The notes below the pieces were generated by a model. That model had not been told where the DNA came from and did not search any database. It worked only from the letters and a program-made list of their open reading frames with translations. A program made the translations under genes and the position numbers. From Longirhabdus pacifica (lineage in GTDB: Bacteria > Bacillota > Bacilli > Paenibacillales > DSM-105158): DNA of 64,000 bases. This document shows positions 54,562-63,773 of this stretch, piece by piece. The stretch's first letter is position 1. Every line of letters begins with the position of its first letter. The stretch is from contig NZ_QXJP01000014.1 in NCBI RefSeq assembly GCF_004115085.1, positions 1 to 64,000 on the forward strand. Direction: 5' to 3'.

Positions 54562-56793
54562 TTATTCTTGCTCACTGTGTTGTTTGATTATCTTTTCCGA
54601 AAGTTTAATCATTAAGACAGGGACGACAACATACGTAATAATGGTCGCTGCGGCTACGATACCAGAATCATTCAATAAAAATGCAACGATTGAAGCGAAC
54701 GTCAAGGTATGAAATCCATGCATGCGATAAGGCTCCATTTGCGCAGTATATGTCATCCGTCTGCGACGATCGAAAGCAAAAATACACCAGACGAATAAGC
54801 CTACAAAAAACACTTTACTCCATGCCGATACGCCTACTAAGTGCCAGTTCATTTCTAATTTTCTTTTGATTAAGGCATAAATATAAGCCCAATCCCCATT
54901 CAACAATCGCGTCACTGCTCTTCCGATATGACTTTCGATTTGAAGGAGAGAGAATAACACACTCGTGCTAATTAACAACGTTAACCCTATTAAGCCTGCC
55001 ATTCCTATCCATAGCACCATTTTTTTCGTCGATAAGATTACTTTTTTCTTAATTCTGTAAAAACCTATCGTCGCATAACAGAAAGCGATGGTAGCGCTTA
55101 ATGCACCTCCTGCGTTCGTTCCCCACTGCGGAAGAAGTAAATACGCAATAATTGCGACATAAGTTATAACCACCGTGACCCAAATGCCTCTGACATGCGA
55201 AAATTTTTGCATGAGAAAACTCGTACTCAGTATGGCTGTTCCTATTAATACACCCATATACTCATTGCCAATGCCATAAAATCTTGCTCCGATAATAGGG
55301 TCATAGCCTAAGATGGAATATTTCATTGCTTTTGCTCCGAACCATCCATCTAGTACAATCAAGATCATCGTCAGACTGCTACTCACGAATATCTTTTGCA
55401 ACATAGAAAATGAAACATAACTTAGCAAGGTAAACAGAAACCAACATAAAAAAAAGAGAGACACATACAGCCATGCTGGAATAAACGCAACATATCCTAG
55501 CACTAGAAATACAATTGGAATCCACAACATAGAAAAAAGCAAAATATCTAGCAGCTTTAATGTGAAGAATGGCATGTCCCTATTTCGAAGCAGTACGATA
55601 ATCACAATAACTAGTACTGTCACTTCATACGTAATGAGTGGGTATAGTAGCTGTGGCCGTAATGTATGTACTTGCGTTATTTTGCCCAGATCTGTTTGTA
55701 ACCACTGCAACCCATTCGTATGACGTTCCGCTTGGATCGGTTTGCCTATAAATGTTTCATTATTAAGTTCAAAGTCTTCTAGTATCGTAGGTGCAATGTC
55801 GAGGATAGAAACAATACCAGGTCTTTTCGTTGTCTCAGAATACAATAAAGCTGATGGTTCGTTTTGCTTATACAGCACAATAGGGGCTAACATGACTTTT
55901 TCTTGTAGTGCTTGCTTATGTACGACAGGTGAAAAAAGAAGCAACGTATCTTCTGCTTCTAATTGCGACATCATCTCTCCTACAAATTCATCGATTTCTT
56001 TTAATATCGTTAACTTTAATGTCATAAATTGTTCTGGCTCATACAGATGACGCAACGAATATAGACGATTTAAACCTCCTAATTCGATTAATGTGACTTG
56101 TTTTATATTCTGTCTTGTATTCATCTTTATTTGTTCTATTAACGCATCGTAATTCGTTTTTACGTTATACGGTCTGCTGTCATCTGCTTGTTCTAGTTCT
56201 TTGCCAACGTTTCCGTCCACCGTACCGTCGGCATTCATCAGCATAAAAGGGGCATGACGTAACCATGTTTCTACTCCACTCCCTCGATCTCTATTTCCAA
56301 ACACAGCAGGATGTACATTCCCTTCTTGCAAAACATCTCCTAACAACCCAGGTGTCGCGGTTGTGGTTTGTTGCTGCTGTGTTATAGCATACATAGAAGG
56401 GATGACGATAGGTTTGGGGGTAGATGGTGAATGTAAATATTGATTCCACAAGTGGATCGCTTGATGTTGTTGTATAACATCATCTGTCATATACGCCTGA
56501 TAATCGCTAGCAACGATCGCTTTTGCTCCAGCACCGATGGATAAATAACTGTCCTCTACGCCCCTTTGTGGTGTTCGAACATTCAGCGCACCGACTGCAC
56601 CTTGTTGCATTAACGTCTGGATGTGGGGTGTATAAGATAAATAAGCATCATCTGCCTCTAAATACGAATAGCTAGGTATAGATAGGATCCACCATGTTGC
56701 TGGACGTTCACTTTCGCCGTAAGCATGAACCACGTTGGTTATCCACAAACAACTAAACACAATCCAACATGCAGCTATTTTTTTTGAAAGCAT
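54562..56793 (-). CDS. Large membrane protein with extracytoplasmic phosphatase-like domain (743 aa)
   Basis: Signal peptide or first helix at the N-terminus, then about 370 residues outside the membrane. This part has features of the alkaline-phosphatase-like fold (LSIPSYSYLEADDAYLSYTP, IELGGLNRLYSLRHLYE, SILDIAPTILEDFEL, the last like the PD-x-APT motif of such enzymes). About ten membrane helices follow to the end. No metal-binding motif is certain, so activity is not claimed. It is convergent with the ABC-F gene across repeat array C. Related proteins occur in Bacillales as uncharacterised membrane proteins. Confidence 0.7.
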   Translation of the reverse strand: MLSKKIAACWIVFSCLWITNVVHAYGESERPATWWILSIPSYSYLEADDAYLSYTPHIQTLMQQGAVGALNVRTPQRGVEDSYLSIGAGAKAIVASDYQAYMTDDVIQQHQAIHLWNQYLHSPSTPKPIVIPSMYAITQQQQTTTATPGLLGDVLQEGNVHPAVFGNRDRGSGVETWLRHAPFMLMNADGTVDGNVGKELEQADDSRPYNVKTNYDALIEQIKMNTRQNIKQVTLIELGGLNRLYSLRHLYEPEQFMTLKLTILKEIDEFVGEMMSQLEAEDTLLLFSPVVHKQALQEKVMLAPIVLYKQNEPSALLYSETTKRPGIVSILDIAPTILEDFELNNETFIGKPIQAERHTNGLQWLQTDLGKITQVHTLRPQLLYPLITYEVTVLVIVIIVLLRNRDMPFFTLKLLDILLFSMLWIPIVFLVLGYVAFIPAWLYVSLFFLCWFLFTLLSYVSFSMLQKIFVSSSLTMILIVLDGWFGAKAMKYSILGYDPIIGARFYGIGNEYMGVLIGTAILSTSFLMQKFSHVRGIWVTVVITYVAIIAYLLLPQWGTNAGGALSATIAFCYATIGFYRIKKKVILSTKKMVLWIGMAGLIGLTLLISTSVLFSLLQIESHIGRAVTRLLNGDWAYIYALIKRKLEMNWHLVGVSAWSKVFFVGLFVWCIFAFDRRRRMTYTAQMEPYRMHGFHTLTFASIVAFLLNDSGIVAAATIITYVVVPVLMIKLSEKIIKQHSEQE

Positions 56794-56894
56794 GTGCCTT
56801 CCTCCTCTGCCTTTCCCGTACTCATCATCTTTACCTAAAGAAGGTTATTCCATACGAGTACACCCCACATGTCGAACTTATTCCATCATTTCAT

Positions 56895-57099
56895 TTATCC
56901 ACAGCATTCGCGTCCTTCATGTTCTAAAAAAGCGACTTTTTTTGTGATGTTTTTGTAAATGTCCAGCAATTATCCACAATATCCACAGTTATGGCATCGT
57001 AGTTGTGCAAAACTTAATCACAACACATAAGGTTGTAAATGTTGTGTAAATTCAGGTTATTCACATTATACACAATGCCTGTGGATAACTTTGTCCACA
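56895..57099. promoter_or_regulatory. DnaA-box cluster
   Basis: TTATCCACA at 56895 and 56970, ATATCCACA at 56979, TTATTCACA at 57057, TTATACACA at 57066, TGTGGATAA (reverse box) at 57080 and TTGTCCACA at 57091: seven boxes or near-boxes in 205 bp. There is no dnaA or dnaN here, so it is more like the B. subtilis DnaA-box clusters outside oriC, which titrate DnaA. Confidence 0.7.
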
Positions 57100-57216
57100 T
57101 GCTTTTTGGGTTGCAACGTCATAGACGTTTAGTGTATGATTTAGATTATTGTTGTAACTGTAAATTTTTTTTATACATTTTTATATAGCGTGGTAACAGA
57201 AGGGAGAGCATCTCTA

Positions 57217-58233
57217 GTGATACAATTAAGCGTCTTAGACCAATCACCGATTGTGTCTGGTCAAACAGCAAAACAAGCTATAGGTAATACAGTGCTTTTG
57301 GCACAACATACAGATCAGTTAGGTTATCATCGTTTTTGGGTATCTGAACATCACCAAACTCAAGGGCTCGGAGGTTCTGCACCTGAAATTTTAGTCACGC
57401 ATCTTGCTGAGAAAACGACATCTATTCGCATCGGAACCGGCGGTGTCATGCTCCCTCATTACAGTGCATATAAAGTAGCGGAGGTCTTCCGCTTACTAGA
57501 AACGATGTATCCGAATCGTATAGATCTTGGAGTAGGAAGAGCACCTGGTGGCATGCCACTGGCGACGAAGGCATTACAAGAAGGCAAGTATGGCGCTGTA
57601 GATAGGTATCCGGAGCAAGTGGAGGATCTTATCGGTTATTTAACGGATCAGCTTCCAGAAAACCATCGTTTTGCAGGTTTACAAGCGATGCCGATTACCA
57701 GTACGGCTCCAGAGCTATGGATGTTAGGATCTTCTAACGCAAGTGCCATCATGGCCGCCAGCAAAGGAACTGCCTATTCATTTGCACAGTTTATTAACGG
57801 AAATGGTGGGGTTCCCTATGTTCAACAATATAAAGAACAATTTAGGCCTTCCGCTATATTGCAAGAGCCGAAAGTAAATGTAGGGATTTTTGTCATCTGT
57901 GCAGAAACAGATGAAGAGGCTGAATTGATTGCGAGTAGTTTGGACTTAGGTCTACTCCTTTTAGAACAAGGGATTCGTTCCAAAGGTATTCCAGACATCG
58001 CAACGGCTCAATCTTATTCCTACTCTGAATTAGAAAAACAGCGAGTATGGTTTAACCGCCAACGTATGATTGTCGGTGGCATCGATTCTGTGAAGCAGCA
58101 ATTGTTACAACTCAGCGATGCGTATGGAGCAAATGAATTGATTGTCGTGACGATCACCCATGACATGGAGCACAAACTTAACTCTTACCGCTTGTTAGCA
58201 GAAGCGTTTGGTTTACAACAACGTCCATCTTAA
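57217..58233 (+). CDS. LLM-class flavin-dependent oxidoreductase (luciferase-like), 338 aa
   Basis: GTG 57217 (MIQLSVLDQSPI) has AAGGGAGAG upstream and gives the usual N-terminus; the longer frame from 57190 lacks a ribosome site. Bacterial luciferase-like features: RFWVSEHHQTQGLGGSAPEI, RIGTGGVMLPHYSAYKVAEV, DLGVGRAPGG, ELWMLGSSNASA. These enzymes use FMN to oxygenate or oxidise small substrates; the substrate is unknown. It lies to the right of the DnaA-box cluster, which may overlap its promoter. Confidence 0.9.
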   Translation: MIQLSVLDQSPIVSGQTAKQAIGNTVLLAQHTDQLGYHRFWVSEHHQTQGLGGSAPEILVTHLAEKTTSIRIGTGGVMLPHYSAYKVAEVFRLLETMYPNRIDLGVGRAPGGMPLATKALQEGKYGAVDRYPEQVEDLIGYLTDQLPENHRFAGLQAMPITSTAPELWMLGSSNASAIMAASKGTAYSFAQFINGNGGVPYVQQYKEQFRPSAILQEPKVNVGIFVICAETDEEAELIASSLDLGLLLLEQGIRSKGIPDIATAQSYSYSELEKQRVWFNRQRMIVGGIDSVKQQLLQLSDAYGANELIVVTITHDMEHKLNSYRLLAEAFGLQQRPS

Positions 58234-58269
58234 TTATCTCTGTATAGAAAAGTGAAAGAAAAGCCAAAA

Positions 58270-58299
58270 GCCTCCTACTCTTCTCATAGAGTCGGAGGC
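58270..58299. terminator. Bidirectional terminator
   Basis: GCCTCCTACTCT...AGAGTCGGAGGC, 12-bp stem with one mismatch, between the convergent LLM and pabC genes; TTTTGGCTTTTC follows on the minus strand. Confidence 0.75.
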
Positions 58300-58446
58300 T
58301 GTATGTCATATACGACTAGATCACTACATAAAAGATGTACACTACACAAGTACAGTTGAATGCGCACATACCCCTTGTTTGTTCACAAGAAGAAGTGGAA
58401 AACAAAACCATGCGTTGTGCATAACGTTGTGCATAAATACATTTAG

Positions 58447-59127
58447 TTAGAAGGTTTTAGCAGGTGAATCGGGTGAATCTAGTTTCACAGGCACCCATTT
58501 TCTGACACTATTCAGTAACCACATGTGCGTTGCTTGTTCTAAGTGATGTTTATACAACACTTTTTCGCTTAGTTGTCCTTGCTCCAGTAAGTATTCTCTG
58601 TACGTTCCCGCTAGTAATCCACAGTGTCGTGGTGGCGTATAGTGGACCCCATCTATTTGCAAAACAATATTACCAATCGTAAATTCAGTGAGTTGTTCTT
58701 GTTCGTTCCATAACAATACATCAAATGCGGATGGAAATTGCTTTATATGGTATTCATATATCGTTCTATTTGTCGTTTTATAATGTAAAAATAGGTCATG
58801 CTTATCGATTGGTTCTTTCGCTAATGCTACAGTGTATGCTTCTTCTGTATGTGACATCGTCAAAGCACTTCCGCTTATATCGATATGTCCATTCACATCT
58901 GCCACTAACCTAACACGCCACCGCCCGTTTTTATACTGAGAAATGAATGATTGTATACTATGCATGACATGCGATTCTTTAATGGAAAATTGAAGTTGTT
59001 GGGCAGAACGAAGTAATCGCTTTACATGATACGATAACAAAAAGATGCTTCCATCTTGTAGCAGCATCGTTTCCAGTAACTGAAAAGAAGTCCCTCTCTC
59101 AAAGGAATGACTATCCTGTTTACTCAT
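58447..59127 (-). CDS. pabC: Aminodeoxychorismate lyase-like (class IV aminotransferase), short form
   Basis: 226 aa, shorter than the roughly 290 aa of usual PabC. The N-terminus (FERGTSFQLLETMLLQDGSI FLLSYHVKRLLRS) resembles the PabC half of PabB-PabC fusion proteins. The PLP lysine is in HYKTTNR and the cofactor region is EFTIGNIVLQI, GLLAGTYREYLL. It forms p-aminobenzoate from aminodeoxychorismate for folate. It overlaps the end of pabAB by 8 bp, so translation is coupled. Confidence 0.85.
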   Translation of the reverse strand: MSKQDSHSFERGTSFQLLETMLLQDGSIFLLSYHVKRLLRSAQQLQFSIKESHVMHSIQSFISQYKNGRWRVRLVADVNGHIDISGSALTMSHTEEAYTVALAKEPIDKHDLFLHYKTTNRTIYEYHIKQFPSAFDVLLWNEQEQLTEFTIGNIVLQIDGVHYTPPRHCGLLAGTYREYLLEQGQLSEKVLYKHHLEQATHMWLLNSVRKWVPVKLDSPDSPAKTF

Positions 59128-61447
59128 TATGATCCTCCGAATGCACTCTATTTCCGATCAGCGTGTAAGAAGGGTGTGACTCCTTCCCCTCATGTACGCA
59201 CGTTGTGATCGCTTGTAATAATGCTTTTGCTTTGAGCAGCATTTCATCAAATTCATTATCCACATCGGATAACATGACAATGGCTCCACCTACACCAATT
59301 GTAATACCCTGTTCATCTTGAATCATCGTACGAATAACGACGTTGAAATCAGCGGAGCTATTCACCCCAAAATAACCGATAGAGCCTGAATAAATACCAC
59401 GCGCTCTCTGCTCTAACTTTTCAATAATTTGCATACTTCTTATTTTCGGAGCACCTGTCATGGAGCCTGTAGGAAAAGCAGCTTTCACCACATCCATGGC
59501 CGACATGCCCTGCTTCAGTTGTCCACGGATAGTTGTCACTAACTGATGCACTGTCTCAAAAGACTCAACAGCCATTAATTTCGGTACGTGTACACTTCCT
59601 ACTTCACACACTTTATTTAAGTCATTACGCAACAAGTCCACGATCATTAAATTTTCAGATCTGTCTTTTTCGCTTTGCTGTAACGTGTGCTTCCTTAATT
59701 CGTCTAGTGCTGGGTCACTACTGCGTGCGATGGTGCCTTTTATCGGCTTGGCCTCTACCTTCCCATCTGTATGCACTTTTACAAATCTCTCTGGCGAGGA
59801 ACTTAGCACCTGGAATGTATCACAGTGGATATACGCCGCATACGGAGCTGGATTGATTTCACGTAAATGAAGATACAACTGCAGCGGGTCCAGTGTCATG
59901 TCGGTGCTTATTTCGTTCGTCAAATTAATTTCGTAAGAATGGCCGTCCTGCAAGTATTGTTTAATATCTTGAATTTGCTTTGTGTATTGGGCATACGATT
60001 GATCTAAGGTAAAGACGATGTCTTGCTCTACATCCTCTTGTACTTCATGCTCTGCATCCTCTTGTACTGCATTTTGTCCTGCCTCATGCTTTGCACATTC
60101 TTCTTGTTTTGCATGTACTAAAAGAGGGTGCTTCGTGTTTAGCACTCCATTCCCATCTACTACGTCCTCGCGTTCCAGCTGTTGCAAACGGTGTAATGTA
60201 TGGTTGATCCATGCTTGTGCTTGTTCGTCATTGTTTTTTTTGGTCAGGCATAGGAGCGCCATTTTATTTCTGGCGTGATCAAATGCAATCACTCGATCCG
60301 CAAATATAAATGCAGCATCCGGTTGATTGGCACGATAAGATGCTTCTCCTTCTCCTTCTGCTTTCATGTCATAACCAAAAAAACCAACGAATCCTGTGTT
60401 GAAATCGTAGGGATATTGCTGCAAACGAAAGTGTTTGTCCTGAATTTCTTCTTCCATGTAGTCATATATACTTTGTTCCCTTGTCACTTGTCCACTAGGA
60501 GTGTTCACGATAAGTTGCTTGCTGTGTACATCATATTGCACCCACTGACTATGCGGCCCCCCGTAAGCGCCCATATAGGAAAAAGAACCGTGGGCACTAC
60601 TGTCTAACCAGAAACTATAAGGCGTTTCACCGTACAACAAAGCAAATACGTGCGCTGGAGCATACATCATATCCACTTCTTTCACCATCACCTCATAGTG
60701 ATTATTTTCTGGGGATGGCTGTTGTGCTGATGCTAACAGAGGCATGTCATGTTGCTTTTCTTGTTGTATATCCTGTTGTGCAGAACGGTAGTCGTTTGGT
60801 TGTCCATCACTGTGTTGTCTTAGCGGTACATCTTCACGCTCGCGCTGGTTGTCATCATACGTTTGACAAAGATGAAAAAAGTTCTCCATCATTTGTCTAC
60901 CATATACGGTACATATGGACTCCGGATGAAATTGTACCCCCCATATCGGCTTAGACGTATGGGCAACGGCCATGACAATATCATCTTCAGACGTAGCAAT
61001 CACTTCTAACGGCGGCACAACAGGTTGCTGTAACATTAAGGAGTGATACCTCACGATGTCCGCTGCTTGCGGAACGTTAGCAAATAAAGGGTGATGGTTG
61101 TGCATGCAGCGGCTAATTCGACCATGCATCACTTCCGGTGCATGCACAACGGGCGTACCAAAAAAATGTCCAATACCTTGGTGTCCGAGGCACACCCCTA
61201 ATATCGGAATATCCAGTTCAGCAATCACTCCCAGTCCTATACCAAAATCGGAATCATCAGAAGGTGTCCCTGGACCTGGAGAAATAACGATACTGCGAAT
61301 GTCTTCTCTCTCTATCAGTAATTGAAGTTCATTCACATCCATATCGTCATTGCGAATGACAACCGGTTCGACTTGCTGAATGTCTGCAATTAAATGATAT
61401 AAATTAAACGTGTATGAGTCATAATTGTCTATTAATAATGTTTTCAC
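59120..61447 (-). CDS. pabAB: Aminodeoxychorismate synthase, PabA-PabB fusion (775 aa)
   Basis: Residues 1-195 are a class I glutamine amidotransferase: GVCLGHQ with the catalytic cysteine, HPES near residue 175. The C-terminal part is the chorismate-binding PabB domain: PIKGTIARSSDPALDELRKH, LIVDLLRNDLNKVCEVGSV, FPTGSMTGAPKIRSM. Between them are glutamine-rich linkers (about 200-240 and 445-490, HEAGQNAVQEDAEHEVQEDV) that look like low-complexity expansions. It makes aminodeoxychorismate for folate synthesis. Fusions of pabA and pabB occur in several bacteria; most Bacillus keep them apart. Confidence 0.9.
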   Translation of the reverse strand: MKTLLIDNYDSYTFNLYHLIADIQQVEPVVIRNDDMDVNELQLLIEREDIRSIVISPGPGTPSDDSDFGIGLGVIAELDIPILGVCLGHQGIGHFFGTPVVHAPEVMHGRISRCMHNHHPLFANVPQAADIVRYHSLMLQQPVVPPLEVIATSEDDIVMAVAHTSKPIWGVQFHPESICTVYGRQMMENFFHLCQTYDDNQREREDVPLRQHSDGQPNDYRSAQQDIQQEKQHDMPLLASAQQPSPENNHYEVMVKEVDMMYAPAHVFALLYGETPYSFWLDSSAHGSFSYMGAYGGPHSQWVQYDVHSKQLIVNTPSGQVTREQSIYDYMEEEIQDKHFRLQQYPYDFNTGFVGFFGYDMKAEGEGEASYRANQPDAAFIFADRVIAFDHARNKMALLCLTKKNNDEQAQAWINHTLHRLQQLEREDVVDGNGVLNTKHPLLVHAKQEECAKHEAGQNAVQEDAEHEVQEDVEQDIVFTLDQSYAQYTKQIQDIKQYLQDGHSYEINLTNEISTDMTLDPLQLYLHLREINPAPYAAYIHCDTFQVLSSSPERFVKVHTDGKVEAKPIKGTIARSSDPALDELRKHTLQQSEKDRSENLMIVDLLRNDLNKVCEVGSVHVPKLMAVESFETVHQLVTTIRGQLKQGMSAMDVVKAAFPTGSMTGAPKIRSMQIIEKLEQRARGIYSGSIGYFGVNSSADFNVVIRTMIQDEQGITIGVGGAIVMLSDVDNEFDEMLLKAKALLQAITTCVHEGKESHPSYTLIGNRVHSEDHNE

Positions 61448-61460
61448 GCTTTCTCACCTT

Positions 61461-62480
61461 TTACCATGTCTGCAAATTCATCAGTGGTTCCGCCTTCATA
61501 TCTAGCGGGGTAAACTCTTTATTTTCCCATTTTAAAAACGCTGCTGCTCCAATCATTGCCGCATTGTCCGTACAATACTCCAGCGGCGGAATGATTAAGG
61601 ATAATCCTTCTTTATCACACGCTTGCTGTAAAGCAGTCCGCAACCCTTTATTCGCTGCCACACCACCAGCAATACAGCATTGCTTCACCCCATAGTGTTT
61701 TGCTGCTCTGATCGTTTTCGTGACCAGTACATCGATAACAGAAGCTTGGAATCCATGCGCAATATGACTTGGGTCCACTTCTTCCCCTTTCATTTTCGCT
61801 TGATTCAGTACGTTCATTACGGCTGACTTTAGCCCGCTAAAACTAAAATCGTAAGACGTTTTCTCTAACCATGCTCTTGGCAAATCAATACTATCATCCG
61901 CACCTTGAGCTAGTTTATCCACATGTGGACCACCTGGATAAGGTAAAGATAATGCTCGTGCTACTTTGTCATATGCTTCTCCGACAGCATCGTCTCTCGT
62001 CTGCCCGATGATCTCAAATGATCCTCTTTCTTTCACATACACAAGCTCCGTATGTCCACCAGATACGACCAGTGCAATCAGTGGATATTGAAAAGAAGTG
62101 ACGAACTCATTGGCATAAATATGACCAGCAATATGATGGACACCGATGAGTGGAAGGTTTAGAGCGAAAGCTAAACTTTTAGCTGCTACGATACCTACTA
62201 ATAGTGAGCCAACTAATCCTGGGCCCTGTGTAACGGCAATAGCTGAAAGTTCATGGAAACCAATGCCGGACTGTCTCCTCGCTTCCTCCATCATCCATGT
62301 CATGCTCTCCACGTGTTTGCGAGAAGCAATTTCTGGTACCACTCCACCAAATTTCTGATGTGTTTCAATTTGACTGGAAACGACGTTCGCTAGTACGTGC
62401 TTTCCATCTTCCACAATAGCAACTGAGGTTTCATCACAACTCGTTTCAATTGCCAGAATGCGTATTTTTTGTTTGTTCAA
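61461..62480 (-). CDS. tsaD: tRNA N6-adenosine threonylcarbamoyltransferase TsaD
   Basis: 339 aa; iron-binding HIAGHIYAN and the ASKH kinase-like motifs (LAIETSCDETSVAIV, ALVVSGGHTELV, GGVAANKGLR). It transfers the threonylcarbamoyl group to A37 of ANN-decoding tRNAs together with TsaB and TsaE. TTG start 62480 with GAGGAAAA upstream; it overlaps rimI by 35 bp. Part of the conserved tsaE-tsaB-rimI-tsaD run. Confidence 0.97.
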   Translation of the reverse strand: MNKQKIRILAIETSCDETSVAIVEDGKHVLANVVSSQIETHQKFGGVVPEIASRKHVESMTWMMEEARRQSGIGFHELSAIAVTQGPGLVGSLLVGIVAAKSLAFALNLPLIGVHHIAGHIYANEFVTSFQYPLIALVVSGGHTELVYVKERGSFEIIGQTRDDAVGEAYDKVARALSLPYPGGPHVDKLAQGADDSIDLPRAWLEKTSYDFSFSGLKSAVMNVLNQAKMKGEEVDPSHIAHGFQASVIDVLVTKTIRAAKHYGVKQCCIAGGVAANKGLRTALQQACDKEGLSLIIPPLEYCTDNAAMIGAAAFLKWENKEFTPLDMKAEPLMNLQTW

Positions 62481-62964
62481 TTTTCCTCACCGTTTCCTCA
62501 TCTATTTCTAACCACATGATGATGGCATCTTCTTTATTATCGGAATAATATCCTTTGCGAACACCACTATCCAAAAATCCTATTTTACGGTATAAAGCTT
62601 GTGCGGCATAGTTAGAAGCTCTAACTTCCAGCGTCGCTCTTTTGACAGCGTATACCATCGCCATCTCCAGTAAACGATACAGCATCACTTCCCCTAGTTT
62701 TTTTCCTCTATAGGAAGGATGAACAGCAATATTCGTAATATGAGCCTCGTCTACAATCATCCACGTGCCGGCATAACCGATGATTTCTTCATCGCGTAAC
62801 ATGACGATATAACGAGCAAAATGATTTTTAACAATTTCAGATTCGAACGCTTCTCTGCTCCATGGATAATGATAGCATTGTTGTTCTAATGCATGCACTG
62901 CTGGGATGTCTTTGACTTCCATCATGCGAAACGAAATATCTTTAGCTTCTTTACTTTCGGTCAT
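62446..62964 (-). CDS. rimI: Ribosomal protein S18-alanine N-acetyltransferase RimI
   Basis: 172-aa GNAT fold: HPSYRGKKLGEVMLYRLLE holds the acetyl-CoA loop and EVRASNYAAQALYRKIGF the later motif, as in RimI. Acetylates an N-terminal ribosomal alanine, by family; in Bacillales it is always found in this position. Confidence 0.93.
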   Translation of the reverse strand: MTESKEAKDISFRMMEVKDIPAVHALEQQCYHYPWSREAFESEIVKNHFARYIVMLRDEEIIGYAGTWMIVDEAHITNIAVHPSYRGKKLGEVMLYRLLEMAMVYAVKRATLEVRASNYAAQALYRKIGFLDSGVRKGYYSDNKEDAIIMWLEIDEETVRKIEQTKNTHSGN

Positions 62965-62984
62965 TCATTATGCCTCTTTTCATT

Positions 62985-63773
62985 TCATGAATCTTTGTTG
63001 GACTGACTTGCTATCCACTTCGCTTCTGCTTCTGCCAGTTGTGCATAATTAGGAGTAAAAGTGTGTAACTGCTCCACTTCTTTCCCTTCCTGACCAATCA
63101 AGGCAACATCCACTGCATCTAAGGTCGTCGCGTTAAAGTAAACCGCAACATCATGTGCTGCACATGTCGTTTGAAAATCCTGCAACAACGGTTCAAAGAG
63201 AGCTGTATCCCCTACAAAATAAATAGCGGATGGCAACGATGCATCACCATCATCCTGTTGTTCACGTAGAACAATTAGTTTTTCATTCAATTGTTGCAGC
63301 CATTCTTGAAGATTCATCACACCATCTTCCACATATAAAGGATGTAAAAATGAGTGCTGATATAGTGATGTGTAGACTCTTCCTCTTCGCGCATCCATTA
63401 AAGGGACGATCCAATCTTGCTCTTCCTTCAAGTTATCAAACGATCTCACTGCACCTCTTGCTAAAGAAGCTAAGCTGGAAACGCCAATCAATGGGATCTG
63501 CTTGCTCCATGCCAATGTTTTGGCTACAGTGACGGCAATCCTTACCCCTGTGTAAGAGCCGGGACCTTGTCCAACGATAATGCCATCGATATCTTCTAAT
63601 GTGAGATCACATGCTTGAAGCTGCTCTTGTATTTGTGGTACTAATCGGATAGAGTGGTTCCGCTCGGCTTTGGTTTGCTCTGAAGATAACACTTCGTTCT
63701 CCCTAAGCACAGCTACCGTTAAAGAAGATGTGGAACAGTCTAGTGCTAACCATGTTTTCTGTTTATGCTTCAT
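62985..63773 (-). CDS. tsaB: tRNA threonylcarbamoyladenosine protein TsaB
   Basis: 262 aa, with LALDCSTSSLTVAVL at the N-terminus and GQGPGSYTGVRIAVTVAKTL AW, the TsaB signature. It is a partner of TsaD without its own catalysis. It overlaps tsaE by 11 bp. Confidence 0.95.
   Translation of the reverse strand: MKHKQKTWLALDCSTSSLTVAVLRENEVLSSEQTKAERNHSIRLVPQIQEQLQACDLTLEDIDGIIVGQGPGSYTGVRIAVTVAKTLAWSKQIPLIGVSSLASLARGAVRSFDNLKEEQDWIVPLMDARRGRVYTSLYQHSFLHPLYVEDGVMNLQEWLQQLNEKLIVLREQQDDGDASLPSAIYFVGDTALFEPLLQDFQTTCAAHDVAVYFNATTLDAVDVALIGQEGKEVEQLHTFTPNYAQLAEAEAKWIASQSNKDS

Noticed and set aside
56895-57099. DnaA-box cluster as the replication origin
   Set aside because: dnaA, dnaN and an obvious unwinding region are missing; the genes around it are not origin neighbours.
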